From JAAYAY01 sp964429355 (GTDB taxonomy: Bacteria > Planctomycetota > Planctomycetia > Pirellulales > Thermoguttaceae), in the NCBI GenBank assembly GCA_964429355.1, contig CAYSCH010000047.1, positions 1 to 36,349 on the forward strand: 36,349 bases of DNA, given 5' to 3'. Shown here in pieces: positions 26,901-35,432 of the stretch; within the stretch, counting starts at the first letter, position 1; each line of letters starts with the position of its first letter. The notes below the pieces were generated by a model, which did not search any database, was not told the DNA's origin, and worked only from the letters and a program-made list of their open reading frames with translations. The translations under genes and the position numbers were made by a program.

Positions 26901-27317
26901 GATCCTCTCCATGGCGGCCTTGAATTGGTCGCGTTCTTCCGCCTTGGCGATCACTTCCGCCGTTGCCCCGATCATCTCGCAGTTGAACTTCTCGAGCACG
27001 CCGTGACGGGCCAGATCCATGGCCAGATTCAAACCGGTCTGCCCCCCCAATGTCGGCAACAACGCGTCGGGGCGCTCCTTTTCAATCACCTTGGCCACGG
27101 TTTCCCACGTCAGCGGTTCGATGTAGGTGCGGTCAGCCGTCGCCGGATCCGTCATGATCGTGGCCGGGTTCGAATTGACCAGCACCACCTCGTACCCTTC
27201 CTCACGAAGGGCCTTGCAGGCCTGGGTGCCGGAGTAATCGAACTCGCAGGCCTGGCCGATGATGATCGGCCCGGAACCGATGAGCAGAATCTTGTGGATG
27301 TCTTCGCGTCGTGGCAC
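23958..27317 (-). CDS. carB: Carbamoyl-phosphate synthase large subunit
   Basis: The synthetase subunit of carbamoyl-phosphate synthase, making carbamoyl phosphate from bicarbonate, ammonia (delivered from glutamine by CarA) and two ATP, for pyrimidines and arginine. At 1119 aa it is somewhat longer than the usual ~1070. Both homologous halves are present: N-terminal ATP-grasp (KILLIGSGPIIIGQACEFDY, SFTLGGTGSC, EMNPRVSRSSALASKATG) and second ATP-grasp (RVMILGGGPNRIGQGIEFDY, SYVLGGRAMEI, EVNPRASRTVPFVSKATGVP), then the C-terminal allosteric MGS-like domain. The extra length includes a polar insert between the halves (ending EDEVPSRKPGQK). The start is GTG, with AAGGA about 13 bases upstream. 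carA is not adjacent. It faces the PDZ gene tail to tail. Confidence 0.97.
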   Translation of the reverse strand: MPRREDIHKILLIGSGPIIIGQACEFDYSGTQACKALREEGYEVVLVNSNPATIMTDPATADRTYIEPLTWETVAKVIEKERPDALLPTLGGQTGLNLAMDLARHGVLEKFNCEMIGATAEVIAKAEERDQFKAAMERIGLGVCRGETVRNLTEARRVVEEIGLPCVVRPSFTLGGTGSCITYNMQDFNDQVARGLAASPVHEVLLEESVVGWKEYEMEVMRDKDDNVVIICSIENFDPMGVHTGDSITVAPAQTLTDKEYQYMRDASLAVIREIGVETGGSNIQFAIHPDNGRMIVIEMNPRVSRSSALASKATGFPIAKIAAKLAVGYRLHELPNDITRETRACFEPTIDYVVTKIPRFAFEKFPEANADLTTQMKSVGETMAIGRTFKESFQKALRGLEVGSFGFGCDGKDLWGTPQQPTLDEVQWKIASPGEQRVWYLRYALKYGMSIEEIFERTGIDPWFLDNLAEIVELEEELRSRDGIDGVDDRLLRKAKQFGFSDRQLATIWNESEMDIRRERKRRGIVATFKAVDTCAAEFEAYTPYYYSTYEDPVETETAKLPTGQDDLTAALGGTEGRVVYLEDEVPSRKPGQKRVMILGGGPNRIGQGIEFDYCCCHASFALRELGIESIMVNSNPETVSTDYDTSDLLFFEPLTTEDVLNICDRIKPDGVIVQFGGQTPLNLARALSNAGVPIIGTSVDTIEDAEDREKFKNLLDRLGLKQPASGIARTMSQARTQVAKVGFPALVRPSYVLGGRAMEICYDSAQFEKFVTAAFVVAQGQPVLIDQFLEDATEVDVDAIADGENVIVAGVMEHIEEAGVHSGDSACALPPYSLPGPVRDEIRAATAAMARELKVIGLMNVQFAVKEENGRPTVYVLEVNPRASRTVPFVSKATGVPLAKLAAKVMTGMNLHDLGLYREPIPAHVSVKEAVFPFVKFAGVDIVLGPEMKSTGEVMGISERFSIAFAKSQLAAGTVLPREGKIFISVADAAKDHVVGLARRLEKMGYELLASRGTAMKLEEAGIQVTRLKKLQEGHPNVLDYMRNGELRLVMNTPSGKGARTDEGQIRAAAVAHGVSCLTTIQAADAAVIAMEALREEEMEVQAIQDRFPNYGAPQKP

Positions 27318-27915
27318 GTTCGCTGTTTCCTTATGGCTGTCTTCTCACCGCCCGTTGGGGCCCGCAAAACTGAGCTACACAAGAGGCGGCCTCCCGCGGG
27401 CGGGAGACCACCGAGTCGGCAATCGTCTGGATTCGGCTCCAAGAGGCAGCCGGATGTTCCGCGGCGGTTCGCCACCATTCATGGGGAGAACCCGCTCGAA
27501 GAAACCCTGACACAACCGAGTGCCCCCGGCATCGAGGACCGCACTCCATCGCGCTCTTAGCGGCTCTAAAATCCCTCAAGTTTATCACGATACGGGCACG
27601 ACTTTCAAGTGGGTCGCGTCTCCAACTGTGTTGCCGCAGGTTCGTCCCGACAGGAACTGAGAAAGGACCCTCTCGCCACAAATGCAAACTGCCACAGGGC
27701 GGCAGGGCCGCCAACCAATACGAGCTACCGCTCGAACTGAGATGGCCTGCTCCCGATGGTCGCGAGTCTTTGTGAAGACCTTCACGATCTTTGAGGTTAG
27801 TAGTACAGAGAGTTCAGGAGAATGGCCGTAAACTGCACACCCATCGACAGAAGGGTGTTGCAGAATTCTCCCGGTGAGGTGGTGATTGCGAGCCTGGAAG
27901 GGGTGATCTCAACCG
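27318..27915. other. Intergenic region between carB and the VOC gene
   Basis: No supported gene. On the carB side there is a small hairpin, CTCCCGC/GCGGGAG, at 27391-27406 in the presumed leader. Further up is a possible minus-strand -10 (GTGATAAACTTG, around 27578-27589) without a clear -35. Confidence 0.35.
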
Positions 27916-28368
27916 CTACCGATAATCGCAGAATTCCAGAAGGTTCCCTTCCGGATCACGGCAATACGCGATCCATTTCTGACGGGTGCCGAACTCGACC
28001 TGACCGGTGGGAACTGTCTGCACGGGGGCCAGTATCTCGCCGCCGGCGGCACGGACCGCTTCGAGGGCTGCATCGATATCCTTTACGAGAAATGCCAGGT
28101 GGCGGAGTCCCAAGGTGTTGGGCTTTTCGAGGTCGCCGGGACGGGAGCCTTGGGGCGACCGGTAGGCGATCAATTCCAGCGGCGGCCCGGTGGGCGGTTC
28201 CAGGTAGACCACGTCGGCCTCGACGCCTGACAGGAGCGTGATGGCCTCGATCCAGTCGCCCCGGATCGTCACCTCGCGAGTCACCCGGAGCCCGAGAGCG
28301 TCGCGATAGAAGGCGGTCATTCGCGGGAGGTTTTCTACAACGATGTTGACATGGTCGATCTGTTTCAT
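27916..28368 (-). CDS. VOC-family (glyoxalase-like) protein
   Basis: A single-chain vicinal-oxygen-chelate protein of 150 aa, cytoplasmic. Two beta-alpha-beta-beta-beta modules are visible: residues 1-75 (MKQIDHVNIVVENLPRMTAF through PPLELIAYRSP) and 85-150 (GLRHLAFLVKDIDAALEAV through CRDPEGNLLEFCDY). The four metal-ligand positions are filled by His6, Glu in LELIAY, His in RHLAF and Glu in LLEF, so a metal-dependent activity is plausible. The family includes glyoxalase I, methylmalonyl-CoA epimerase, dioxygenases and resistance proteins, and the substrate cannot be told from sequence. A TAGAAT motif lies about 65 bases upstream of the start. No Shine-Dalgarno is obvious. Confidence 0.85.
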   Translation of the reverse strand: MKQIDHVNIVVENLPRMTAFYRDALGLRVTREVTIRGDWIEAITLLSGVEADVVYLEPPTGPPLELIAYRSPQGSRPGDLEKPNTLGLRHLAFLVKDIDAALEAVRAAGGEILAPVQTVPTGQVEFGTRQKWIAYCRDPEGNLLEFCDYR

Positions 28369-28433
28369 GGTGTGTGATCAGGATATGGGAGGAGAATCAT
28401 TTCACAAATAGACGGCGAGAACTAGCGCTGCCT

Positions 28434-28440
28434 ATTCTAC
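28434..28440 (-). promoter_or_regulatory. Possible -10 element before the VOC gene
   Basis: On the minus strand GTAGAATAGG lies about 65 bases before the start codon. The same ten bases occur before the isomerase-like gene at 35161-35170, and GTAGAATCGG precedes bioF. No clear -35 here. Confidence 0.4.
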
Positions 28441-28557
28441 CATGGTTCGGCAAAGGGCGATGCGTGAAAGCGAAAAGGCGTCTGGAGAGATCGGGTATGT
28501 GCCAACGCCTTTGCCTCGTGTTTCGGGGACACTTGTTGGACTCGATCGCCCTCCTGC

Positions 28558-29478
28558 TCAGCGCAAGGAAAGCAAGTTCGAGAACCGGCGACCGCTCTGG
28601 TCTTCGATGTACGTGCTGAATGGACCTTGCTCGGGGCGGAACTGGGGGACGAATCCCTGAAGAGTCCCCCGGGCGGACATCTCGACGGGCTGCTTGATAA
28701 CCTGGCCGTTTGCCGACTCGACTACCCAGACGAGTCGGACGGGACTGGCGGGCGGGTTGTCTACGAACTCGTAGTCGACGCTGACTCCCACAGCGGTACC
28801 CGTTGGGAGCGTCTGGGCCAGTGCAACGCCCGCGGAAAGGCGAATCGTGTTTTCTGCCGAAGAGTTGGTGGCGCCGCCTGGTCGGGCCGGTTCCTGGGAG
28901 CGTGGTTCCTCCCGGCTCCGTTCCACTGGCGGCATGGAGTCGTCAGCCGGCGGCTCTTTCACTTCGGTGGGGCGAGGGGGCTGGCCTGCAACGGGCGCCG
29001 GCTGCGAGTCCGAGGGCGCGGCAGGGCGATCGGGGACCGAGTCGCCTACGGGCGATCTGGCTTCGAGTTCGGATTGCCGGCCCTTGGAACGGCTGGTCGA
29101 ATCGGGAACAGATTCGGCAACATTCGAGCCGATGACCGTCTGTTCGGCAGGCACAGTCTCCGCGATTGGGCCCTCAGGTTGCCCGTTGCCACCGAGCATC
29201 GAGAACAACATCCACAGAATCGCGACGACCACGAAACTGCCACCGGTGAGCAGCAGAAGCAACAACCCACCTTCGAACGTGGCAGAATGCCGGGGTTTTT
29301 GCTTCTGGGCGGGGGAAGCGGCCGCCGGCGATGCCTGCGGACGATCGAGTTCCTCGTCGAGGAGACTTGCCTGGGGGATCAAGAGCGGTCGGCCGCAACC
29401 GGGACAATTGACTTGCTTTCCAGCAAGTGCGTCGGTCGCCCGAAACTTCTTTCCGCACGGACAAGCAACGAATGGCAT
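28558..29478 (-). CDS. Zinc-ribbon, single-pass membrane protein of unknown function
   Basis: A 306-aa protein not matched to a known function. Residues 1-36 form a zinc ribbon with CPCGKKFRATDALAGKQVNC and CPGCGRPL, a pattern very common at the N-terminus of planctomycete membrane proteins. One transmembrane helix follows (LLLLLLTGGSFVVVAILWML, ~70-95). Next comes a long Pro/Ser/Glu-rich, probably disordered linker (~95-205). A small C-terminal beta-rich domain (~210-306) starts at IRLSAGVALAQTLPTGTAVG and ends FSNLLSLR. The likely orientation is ribbon in the cytoplasm and the C-terminal domain outside. No ribosome site is evident before the ATG at 29478. It lies just downstream of the beta-helix gene on the same strand, so they may share a transcript. 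Confidence 0.78.
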   Translation of the reverse strand: MPFVACPCGKKFRATDALAGKQVNCPGCGRPLLIPQASLLDEELDRPQASPAAASPAQKQKPRHSATFEGGLLLLLLTGGSFVVVAILWMLFSMLGGNGQPEGPIAETVPAEQTVIGSNVAESVPDSTSRSKGRQSELEARSPVGDSVPDRPAAPSDSQPAPVAGQPPRPTEVKEPPADDSMPPVERSREEPRSQEPARPGGATNSSAENTIRLSAGVALAQTLPTGTAVGVSVDYEFVDNPPASPVRLVWVVESANGQVIKQPVEMSARGTLQGFVPQFRPEQGPFSTYIEDQSGRRFSNLLSLR

Positions 29479-29579
29479 TTCAGTATCGATTCAAAAAAAC
29501 GATCACTGCCCTTACTGGAATCGGCTTCTTCGTGGTTCTGCGATCTTCTCCCGGTTCTCGGGTTGGCCCTGGTTGAGAG

Positions 29580-30932
29580 TTATCCGCTACGCAAGTCGGC
29601 GATGGCGGAGGCGAATCCATCAACCGTGTTGCCGTCGAGCAGGACGGAGCCAACATCTTTGCCGATACGGATGCCGGTCCGACGGGCCGGCCCGCGGGTC
29701 TCTTGGATCGTGTTGCGGACGATTTGCAGGTCGCGAGTTTTGCCGGCAAGATCGATGGCGACCCCGTCGTCGCCGCCGCTATCGACAACGAGGTTCTCTT
29801 CGAGCCGGTTTCGATTTGGCCAGAAATCGCGTCCCCGACTCTCGTCGCGGAAGAGGATGCCCACTTTTCCGCTGCCGGTGATGCGGTTGTTGCGCATGAC
29901 GTTGTCGGTATCGCAGTGGCCGATCGAGATTCCGTAGCTGCGGTTGGCGTCGATCTGGTTGCCCTCGGCCAGTCCGTACCTGACGCCCCAGCACCAGAAG
30001 AGGCCGATACTGTTGGCCACCATCTGCGAGTTGCGGACGAGCGGGCGTTGGGAACCGGACCCAGGATGCACGCCGAGGTCTGTGTTGTCGTGGCAATGGC
30101 ATTGGTCGATCACGACATCGTGGCAGACCTGGAAGCTGATCCCGTCGCCGTTGTAGTTGCGGGCCTCGACCTTGCGGATCGTATACCGGTTGCAGTCCTG
30201 GAGGAAGATGCAGCCGGCGTAATTGCCGTTGAGGTTCTCGTTGTTGGCGCCGTTGCCGTCGAGGGTGAGGTTCTCGATCACCGCGTCGGCCGTGTTTTCG
30301 CTTGTCAGGAGCGGGAAGAGAGAAGAACAGGTGGGCTTCCCGGCGAGCCAGACGTTTTCGCGCAGCCCGTCGCTGAGTTTGAATCGGTTTCCCGAGCGGG
30401 CGACCAGGGTGCGTTTGATGTAGTCGGTGCCTCCGTTGTGCGGGTTCTCCGCGCGGATCAGGACTCCATCGCCGACTTGAAAACCCCCGGCTTCGGCAAG
30501 GGTGATCTCCTGATCGAACCAGTTCGAGTCGTCGGCCAGCGCAACGGTCTCGGACGGAATCTTGGTGACGATCGATTCCGGGCCGCTGCCAAGGAGTCGG
30601 ATATTTGACGGGAGGACGACGGCGTTGCGAAGGGTGTACGTTCCCGGCAGGAGTTGCACGGTGCCGCCGCCCCGACGGGCGATAGAATCCACTGCCGCCT
30701 GGATCACACGGTCCGACGTGCCGACCAAGTCGGCCTTGGTCGGGCCGACGGTGATCGTGAAACACTCATCCCATTTCGGTTCATACCTATCGTCGCCGTC
30801 GCTGGCACGCGGATCGGTGACCGGCGGGAGCTCGTCGGGCCAGGCAATGGAGCTCAGGCCGAGAGTCGTTGCGGTGGCACCGGCCGCTCGGAGGAACCGG
30901 CGGCGGGAGAAGAGAACGGAAGACATCTCCAT
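29580..30932 (-). CDS. Tat-exported right-handed beta-helix protein
   Basis: An exported protein of 450 aa of the pectate-lyase-like parallel beta-helix superfamily, possibly a polysaccharide lyase, hydrolase or epimerase. The N-terminus has a twin-arginine signal (SRRRFLRAAGATATTLG). Near residue 75 the GGGTVQLLPGTYTLRNAVVL segment is typical of the first helix coils, and repeated coils with asparagine turns follow (IENLTLDGNGANNENLNGNY, VMRNNRITGSGKVGILF, LQIVRNTIQETRG). The frame remains open upstream to 32795, but only as an antisense shadow of the glycosidase gene. The ATG at 30932 fits because GAGGAA precedes it and the Tat motif follows directly; an ATG at 30926 is possible. It is divergent from the glycosidase-like gene. 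The substrate is unknown. Confidence 0.85.
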   Translation of the reverse strand: MEMSSVLFSRRRFLRAAGATATTLGLSSIAWPDELPPVTDPRASDGDDRYEPKWDECFTITVGPTKADLVGTSDRVIQAAVDSIARRGGGTVQLLPGTYTLRNAVVLPSNIRLLGSGPESIVTKIPSETVALADDSNWFDQEITLAEAGGFQVGDGVLIRAENPHNGGTDYIKRTLVARSGNRFKLSDGLRENVWLAGKPTCSSLFPLLTSENTADAVIENLTLDGNGANNENLNGNYAGCIFLQDCNRYTIRKVEARNYNGDGISFQVCHDVVIDQCHCHDNTDLGVHPGSGSQRPLVRNSQMVANSIGLFWCWGVRYGLAEGNQIDANRSYGISIGHCDTDNVMRNNRITGSGKVGILFRDESRGRDFWPNRNRLEENLVVDSGGDDGVAIDLAGKTRDLQIVRNTIQETRGPARRTGIRIGKDVGSVLLDGNTVDGFASAIADLRSG

Positions 30933-31148
30933 GTTCCTCGTGGCAACGGGATAATTCGGACGCAGACATTCTGTCGGCAATCGTAACACAGGGCCAGACC
31001 TATGCAAAGGTTTGCGGGTCACTCTCCAAGAGTAACGCCTGCTATGCCGATGCCAGCGGATTACGGCGACCACTAGCGAGCGGGGATACCGGAAAATACA
31101 ATCAGGGCAATCGGCACGGTGCCCCACAGTTCGTGAAAGGGGGAAGTC
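30933..31148. promoter_or_regulatory. Divergent promoter region
   Basis: This 216-base gap separates the minus-strand beta-helix gene from the + strand glycosidase-like gene and must hold both promoters. On the + strand TACAAT (31097-31102) is a possible -10. I saw no good -35 and no operator palindrome. Confidence 0.35.
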
Positions 31149-33054
31149 ATGTCTGCGAGACAACGTCGTAGGATCGGTTCGGGCCTGAAGGCCGTGCCGG
31201 CTGCCCTGCTGGTTCTGTTCGCAGGGTCGGTCATGTGTGCGGCAGGCGTCGAGTTCCCCGGGCCCGATCCCGGCAAGGCTGCGGCCAGGTTCGCCGAAGG
31301 ACAGCTCGTTCTGGAGAATGCCGCGATTGCCGTCACATGGCGTGTGACGCAGGGGGAGTTTCGCCTGGCTGAGATCGAGGACCGGATCACAGAGCAGACT
31401 CTCCACCCTCAGTCGGCCGCGGCATTTCGTATCGAGTTGGCGGAAGGAGGGCAACTGACTGCGTCGGATCTGCAGGTGGTGGAGGAGCTGAAACTGGCGC
31501 GACTCGAGCCGGATCCGGCGGCCCAGCAGGCCGTGTTGGGCGAGGCCGGGTGGCAAGCGAGCACGCGGCTGGCGTCGCTCGACGGTCGGCTGGATATTTG
31601 CTGGTTGGCCACGTTGCGCGATCACTCCAACGCGGTTCGCACCGAACTGAGAATTATGCCGAAGGAAACGCCGGCCGGCCTGGTGAGTGCGACGGTTCTG
31701 GAGGTCGACCAAGCGGATGCAAAGGTTGCCGGCACGGTGAGCGGTTCGCCGATCGTGGCGGGCAACCTGTTCTTTGCCTGCGAGCATCCCTTGGCGGATA
31801 ACAGGGTGGTGAACGGTCGCGCCGAGTGTGCGGCACGTTATCGGGGCGGAGTGGAGTCGGCGGAAGCGTGGTCGCGAACGGCCGTCGTGGGAGTTGCGCC
31901 GCCGGGGCAGTTGCGGCGGGCGTTCCTCTACTATGTCGAGCGTGAGCGGGCGCGGCCTTATCGGCTGTTCCTGCATTACAATTCCTGGTGGGATATCGCC
32001 TGGCCGGACCGACGGATGGACGAAGGGAAGTGTCTGGCAGTGATGGAGCACTTTGGCCGCGAGATGTACCAGAAGCGGGGCGTTCCGCTGGACAGTTTTG
32101 TTTTCGACGACGGCTGGGACGACCCCAAGACGCTGTGGAAGTGTCACGACGGTTTTCCCCGCGGGTTTGCACCCCACCAGAAGGCGGCGGAGAGGCAAGA
32201 GTCGGCGATCGGCGTCTGGCTCTCGCCCTGGGGGGGCTACGGGCAGGCTAAAGCCGACCGGCTGGAGTACGGCAAGACACAGGGGTTCGAGACGAACTCT
32301 CGCGGCCTCTCGCTGGCCGGACCGACGTACTACGCTCGTTACGCCGAGTCCTGCAAGGAGATGATCGCCAAGTACGGCGCAAACTATTTCAAGTTCGACG
32401 GGATCGGGCAGGGACTGGGCTCGCCGGGGGCGGACAACGAATTTGGCGCCGACGTGGAATCGCTGCTCAAGCTCACCGGGGAGCTCCGCCAGCAACGGCC
32501 GGACATCTACCTGAGCATCACGACGGGGACTTGGCCCTCGCCCTATTGGCTCTGGTATGGCGACTCGGTGTGGCGAAACGGCGACGACCTGGGCTTTCAT
32601 GGGGTGGGTTCGATGCGGGAGCAGTCGATCACCTACCGCGATATGTTCGTGCGGCAGATGATCGTCGACCGGGCGCCGCTCTATCCGCTGAATTCCTTGA
32701 TGATCGTGAGCCTCTGCCAGGCGGAGCTGGGCGCGGCGGGAAAGATGGTGGGGGACGTGGCCGACCTGCCCGACGGTCGGCGGAGACCCTGGCAAGGCGG
32801 AGGTCTACGGCTACGGAGCCTGGTCGCCTCGCAAGGGGATTCTCACGCTAGGCAACCCGGTTGACAAGCCGCAGGCCATCGCACTGAGCCTGGCGGATGC
32901 CTTCGAACTGCCGAGACCATCGAGCCACTTTGGGATTGCAGCACCCTGGTCGGATGGTACTGCGGCCGTTCCCGAGCGGTTGGGCGCCGAGGAGAAGTAC
33001 GAATTTAAACTGAAGCCGCTGGAGATGTTGATGATCGAAGCGGTACCGGAGTAA
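31149..33054 (+). pseudogene. Alpha-galactosidase-like (clan GH-D type) glycosidase, frameshifted near its 3' end
   Basis: An exported glycosidase-like protein. The intact frame gives a signal peptide (to ~32), a beta-sandwich domain (~35-265) and a TIM barrel (~270-520) with SFVFDDGWDD, IGVWLSPWGG and YFKFDGIG; D417 sits where clan GH-D enzymes have their nucleophile. From about residue 519 (32706) the frame turns to non-protein and stops at 32864. A second frame picks up family-like sequence at 32776 (VGGDPGKAEVYGYGAWSPRK) and runs to TAA 33052-33054, ending with a short beta domain. The shift is one base, and residues normally found between the barrel and the C-terminal domain seem missing or scrambled over 32707-32775. 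It may be a decaying gene or a sequence error. GGGGGAAG precedes the ATG. A URO-D-like gene begins ten bases downstream. Confidence 0.75.
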
Positions 33055-33064
33055 CAGAACGAAC

Positions 33065-34147
33065 ATGTTTGCCTACAAGCCAATCCTGAATGATGTGCTG
33101 CCAGGCCTGCGCCGGCTCTACGAGCGGCGGGGGCAGGACCGGATCTTTGCCGTGATGGAAACATTGAGCCGGGCGATCGCCGACTTCCAGGCACGATACA
33201 CGGAGGGGTACTGCGAGGCGCCCGACCCGGCCGGGCGGATCGCCTTCTGGAACCGGTATTTTGCGGAGAGGGCGGACGTCGAGGACGACAGCGTGCCCAG
33301 TGCTTACCTGAGTGAAATGGACCAGGGGCTCTACGGCGGTTTGCTGGGAGGGAACGTGCAATTCATGGCCGATCCCGACACGGGCTGGATCTCGTCGATG
33401 GTGGCTCCGATCCTGAAGGACTGGTCGGGACTGGACGGGTTGCGACTCGACCGTTCCCATCCGTGGTTCAACCGTTACCTGAACCAACTCCGGATTTTTG
33501 CGGAAGGGGCGGCGGGCAAATTCGGCGTGAGCCATTTCATTCTCATCGACGGGTTGAACTTCGTTTTCGAGCTGGTGGGGGCCACGGAGACGTACCTGAG
33601 CCTGTACGAACATACGGACGAGGTACGCCGGGCGATCGAACTGGCCTTCGAGATCAACGTGGCGGTCCAGTCGGCGTTTTTCGAAAACACGACCGGGCCG
33701 GAAGGGGGAACGTGCAGCAACATGGTCCAGTGGATTCCGGGTAGAATCGTTTCGGAGAGCGTCGATCCGTTCCACATGACGTCGATCGATACGCTGGAAG
33801 AATGGGGGCGGGGGCCGGCCGAGCGGATCTTCCGAGAGTTCGATGGCGGCGTGGTTCACATCCATGGCAACGGCCGTCACCTGCTGGAGACGGTCGCCGG
33901 TTTCGAAGGGCTCAAGGCGATCTTTCTGGGAGACGACCGCGGGTTTGCCAAGGCGTTCGACGTGCTCGGCGAGATCCAACAGCGGACCGGCGACATGCCG
34001 TTGGTGGTCCAGACGCCCTACGAACGGTTTGCCGGCTGCCTCGACCGCCACGAATTGCCGGGGGGCGTGCTCTACAAAGTGAGCGGAGTACCCGATGTGG
34101 ACGAGGCGAACAGGCTGATGGAACGGGTGAGGGCGTATCGGGCGTAG
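33065..34147 (+). CDS. Uroporphyrinogen decarboxylase (URO-D) superfamily protein
   Basis: A cytoplasmic TIM-barrel protein of 360 aa of the URO-D/corrinoid methyltransferase superfamily. Recognisable parts are ISSMVAPILKDWSGLDGLR, a segment after it with HPWFNRYLNQLRIFAEGAA, SHFILIDGLNFVFELVGAT and EFDGGVVHIHGNGRHLLETV near the end. It is unlikely to be the haem enzyme HemE, because the N-terminal catalytic motif typical of HemE is not seen. Such divergent members often sit beside sugar or methylated-compound genes, with unknown reactions. Ten bases separate it from the stop of the glycosidase-like gene, so they are probably co-transcribed. No clear Shine-Dalgarno precedes the ATG, which suits coupling to the gene before it. 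Confidence 0.78.
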   Translation: MFAYKPILNDVLPGLRRLYERRGQDRIFAVMETLSRAIADFQARYTEGYCEAPDPAGRIAFWNRYFAERADVEDDSVPSAYLSEMDQGLYGGLLGGNVQFMADPDTGWISSMVAPILKDWSGLDGLRLDRSHPWFNRYLNQLRIFAEGAAGKFGVSHFILIDGLNFVFELVGATETYLSLYEHTDEVRRAIELAFEINVAVQSAFFENTTGPEGGTCSNMVQWIPGRIVSESVDPFHMTSIDTLEEWGRGPAERIFREFDGGVVHIHGNGRHLLETVAGFEGLKAIFLGDDRGFAKAFDVLGEIQQRTGDMPLVVQTPYERFAGCLDRHELPGGVLYKVSGVPDVDEANRLMERVRAYRA

Positions 34148-34176
34148 GGGGATTGTCAGGGCTCAGGAATTGGACG

Positions 34177-35115
34177 TCAGATCTCGGCCAGACTGTTGTC
34201 GAGACAGGTCCGGGCGGCATTGATTTCGCCGGTGACGGCGGCAAGATTATCCATAATGGGGATTCCGCGAGGAACAGGGTGCATGAAGATCTCGACCCAG
34301 CGATCGTAGTTGATTGTCTTGAGCGCGACCAGCAGTGGGCGGAAGTCAAGCGAGCCGCGGCCGGGCATCTGCTGGAGTTCCTGGTCCTTGGGAAGTTTTT
34401 CCATACAGCCCTTGCCGTACTGCCAGGCGTAGAAGTGGACGAGTTTCGGGCCGAGATCCTCGATCAAGTGGGCCAGGAGCTTTTCGTCCTGGGGGAGGTG
34501 ATAGGGGGCCAGGGCGATGCCCAGGCAGGGACTGGTGGACATCTCGCCGAGGTAACGGATCGAATCGACGCTGGCGATGAGGGCATTGGCGTGGTTTTCG
34601 ATTCCGATGGTGACGCCGCACTGTTCGGCCAGTTCCACATGTGGGCTGATCTGCTCGACGAAGGTCTTGACGGCCGCCTTCGCCTCGGGGCCGGTCACGT
34701 TCTTGGGGCCAATGCTGCCCGTCACGACAAGTGAAGCTCCGAACTTCCTGAGCACCTGGAGTTCGCCGTCCAGTCCAAGGGGGCCGAGGTCATATCGGGT
34801 GGTCATGCCGAGGGAGACATTGTGTTCCTTCAGCAGTGCCGCGAACTTGTCGTGCCCCATTTCTTCCATCTGTTCGCGCTGATTGGCATGGTGCTCCGGC
34901 CAGAGGTCGATCCGCTCGGCGCCGATCTTGTGGACCTCACCGACGATCTCGGCCAAGGGCAACTTGCCATACATGCAGGAAGCCAATGTATAGTGCAGAC
35001 GGAACCTGGGCGGCTCGGCGGCTTTCAGGGCAGGGTGGAAACAGGCGGCAGCGGTTCCGGCGGCGAGGAGCCGGCACAATTGACGGCGATTGATGTCGGC
35101 ATTGGTCACAAGCAT
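34177..35115 (-). CDS. Tat-exported sugar phosphate isomerase/epimerase-like TIM-barrel protein
   Basis: A 312-aa protein of the xylose isomerase-like (AP endonuclease 2) TIM-barrel superfamily. A Tat-type signal begins NRRQLCRLLAAGTAAA, so the barrel works outside the cytoplasm. Barrel motifs are GAERIDLWPEHH (strand 2 acidic residue), GVTIGIENHANALI (metal-ligand Glu), VHFYAWQYGKG and RWVEIFMHPVPRG (C-terminal Glu). Planctomycetes have many exported members thought to act on sugars or inositols, but substrates are rarely known. It is convergent with the URO-D-like gene (29-base gap). A TAGAAT motif at 35164-35169 lies about 50 bases upstream of the start. The ATG at 35115 was chosen because the Tat motif follows within ten residues. 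Confidence 0.85.
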   Translation of the reverse strand: MLVTNADINRRQLCRLLAAGTAAACFHPALKAAEPPRFRLHYTLASCMYGKLPLAEIVGEVHKIGAERIDLWPEHHANQREQMEEMGHDKFAALLKEHNVSLGMTTRYDLGPLGLDGELQVLRKFGASLVVTGSIGPKNVTGPEAKAAVKTFVEQISPHVELAEQCGVTIGIENHANALIASVDSIRYLGEMSTSPCLGIALAPYHLPQDEKLLAHLIEDLGPKLVHFYAWQYGKGCMEKLPKDQELQQMPGRGSLDFRPLLVALKTINYDRWVEIFMHPVPRGIPIMDNLAAVTGEINAARTCLDNSLAEI

Positions 35116-35432
35116 AGTTCCGCGAAGGGGGACTGTTGGAGGGGCTCCGATGCTTTGCCGCCTATTCTACATGGTGTTGCGTGATTCCAGGAGAGACTCC
35201 GGCGCCGCCACCCACCTTCTGTGGGTGACACGTGCCGGTGCAGATGCAGAAGAGATGGGCCCCAAGGGTCAGAGGGCAGGGAATCGCCTCTGGTGGCGTT
35301 CGCGACAGAAGGTTGAAGCGAGCCACCTCGCCCTGACGCAATCGGGCGAGGTGGCGCATGACGGTATGCTGAGTTGTCAAAGAACGGAAGGGTGGCAGCG
35401 AGGGAAAGAAGTCGGGGGGCAGAAGTCGGGAG
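35116..35432. other. Intergenic region with promoter motif and hairpin
   Basis: No supported gene. It holds GTAGAATAGG on the minus strand (35161-35170), probably the -10 of the isomerase-like gene, and a hairpin CACCCAC/GTGGGTG at 35209-35227. The rest is G-rich and uninformative. Confidence 0.4.
35164..35170 (-). promoter_or_regulatory. Possible -10 element before the isomerase-like gene
   Basis: Minus-strand GTAGAATAGG, identical to the motif before the VOC gene, lies about 50 bases before the ATG at 35115. No convincing -35. Confidence 0.4.

Noticed and set aside
24093..27560. 1155-codon plus-strand frame opposite carB
   Set aside because: It is a shadow of a highly conserved enzyme gene; the His/Arg/Asp-rich product has no family character.
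27560..27900. tRNA or structured RNA before carB
   Set aside because: No cloverleaf, T-loop consensus or riboswitch core could be found by eye.
30933..32795. N-terminal extension of the beta-helix frame by 621 codons
   Set aside because: It lies antisense to the glycosidase-like gene; the Tat signal and ribosome site set the start at 30932.
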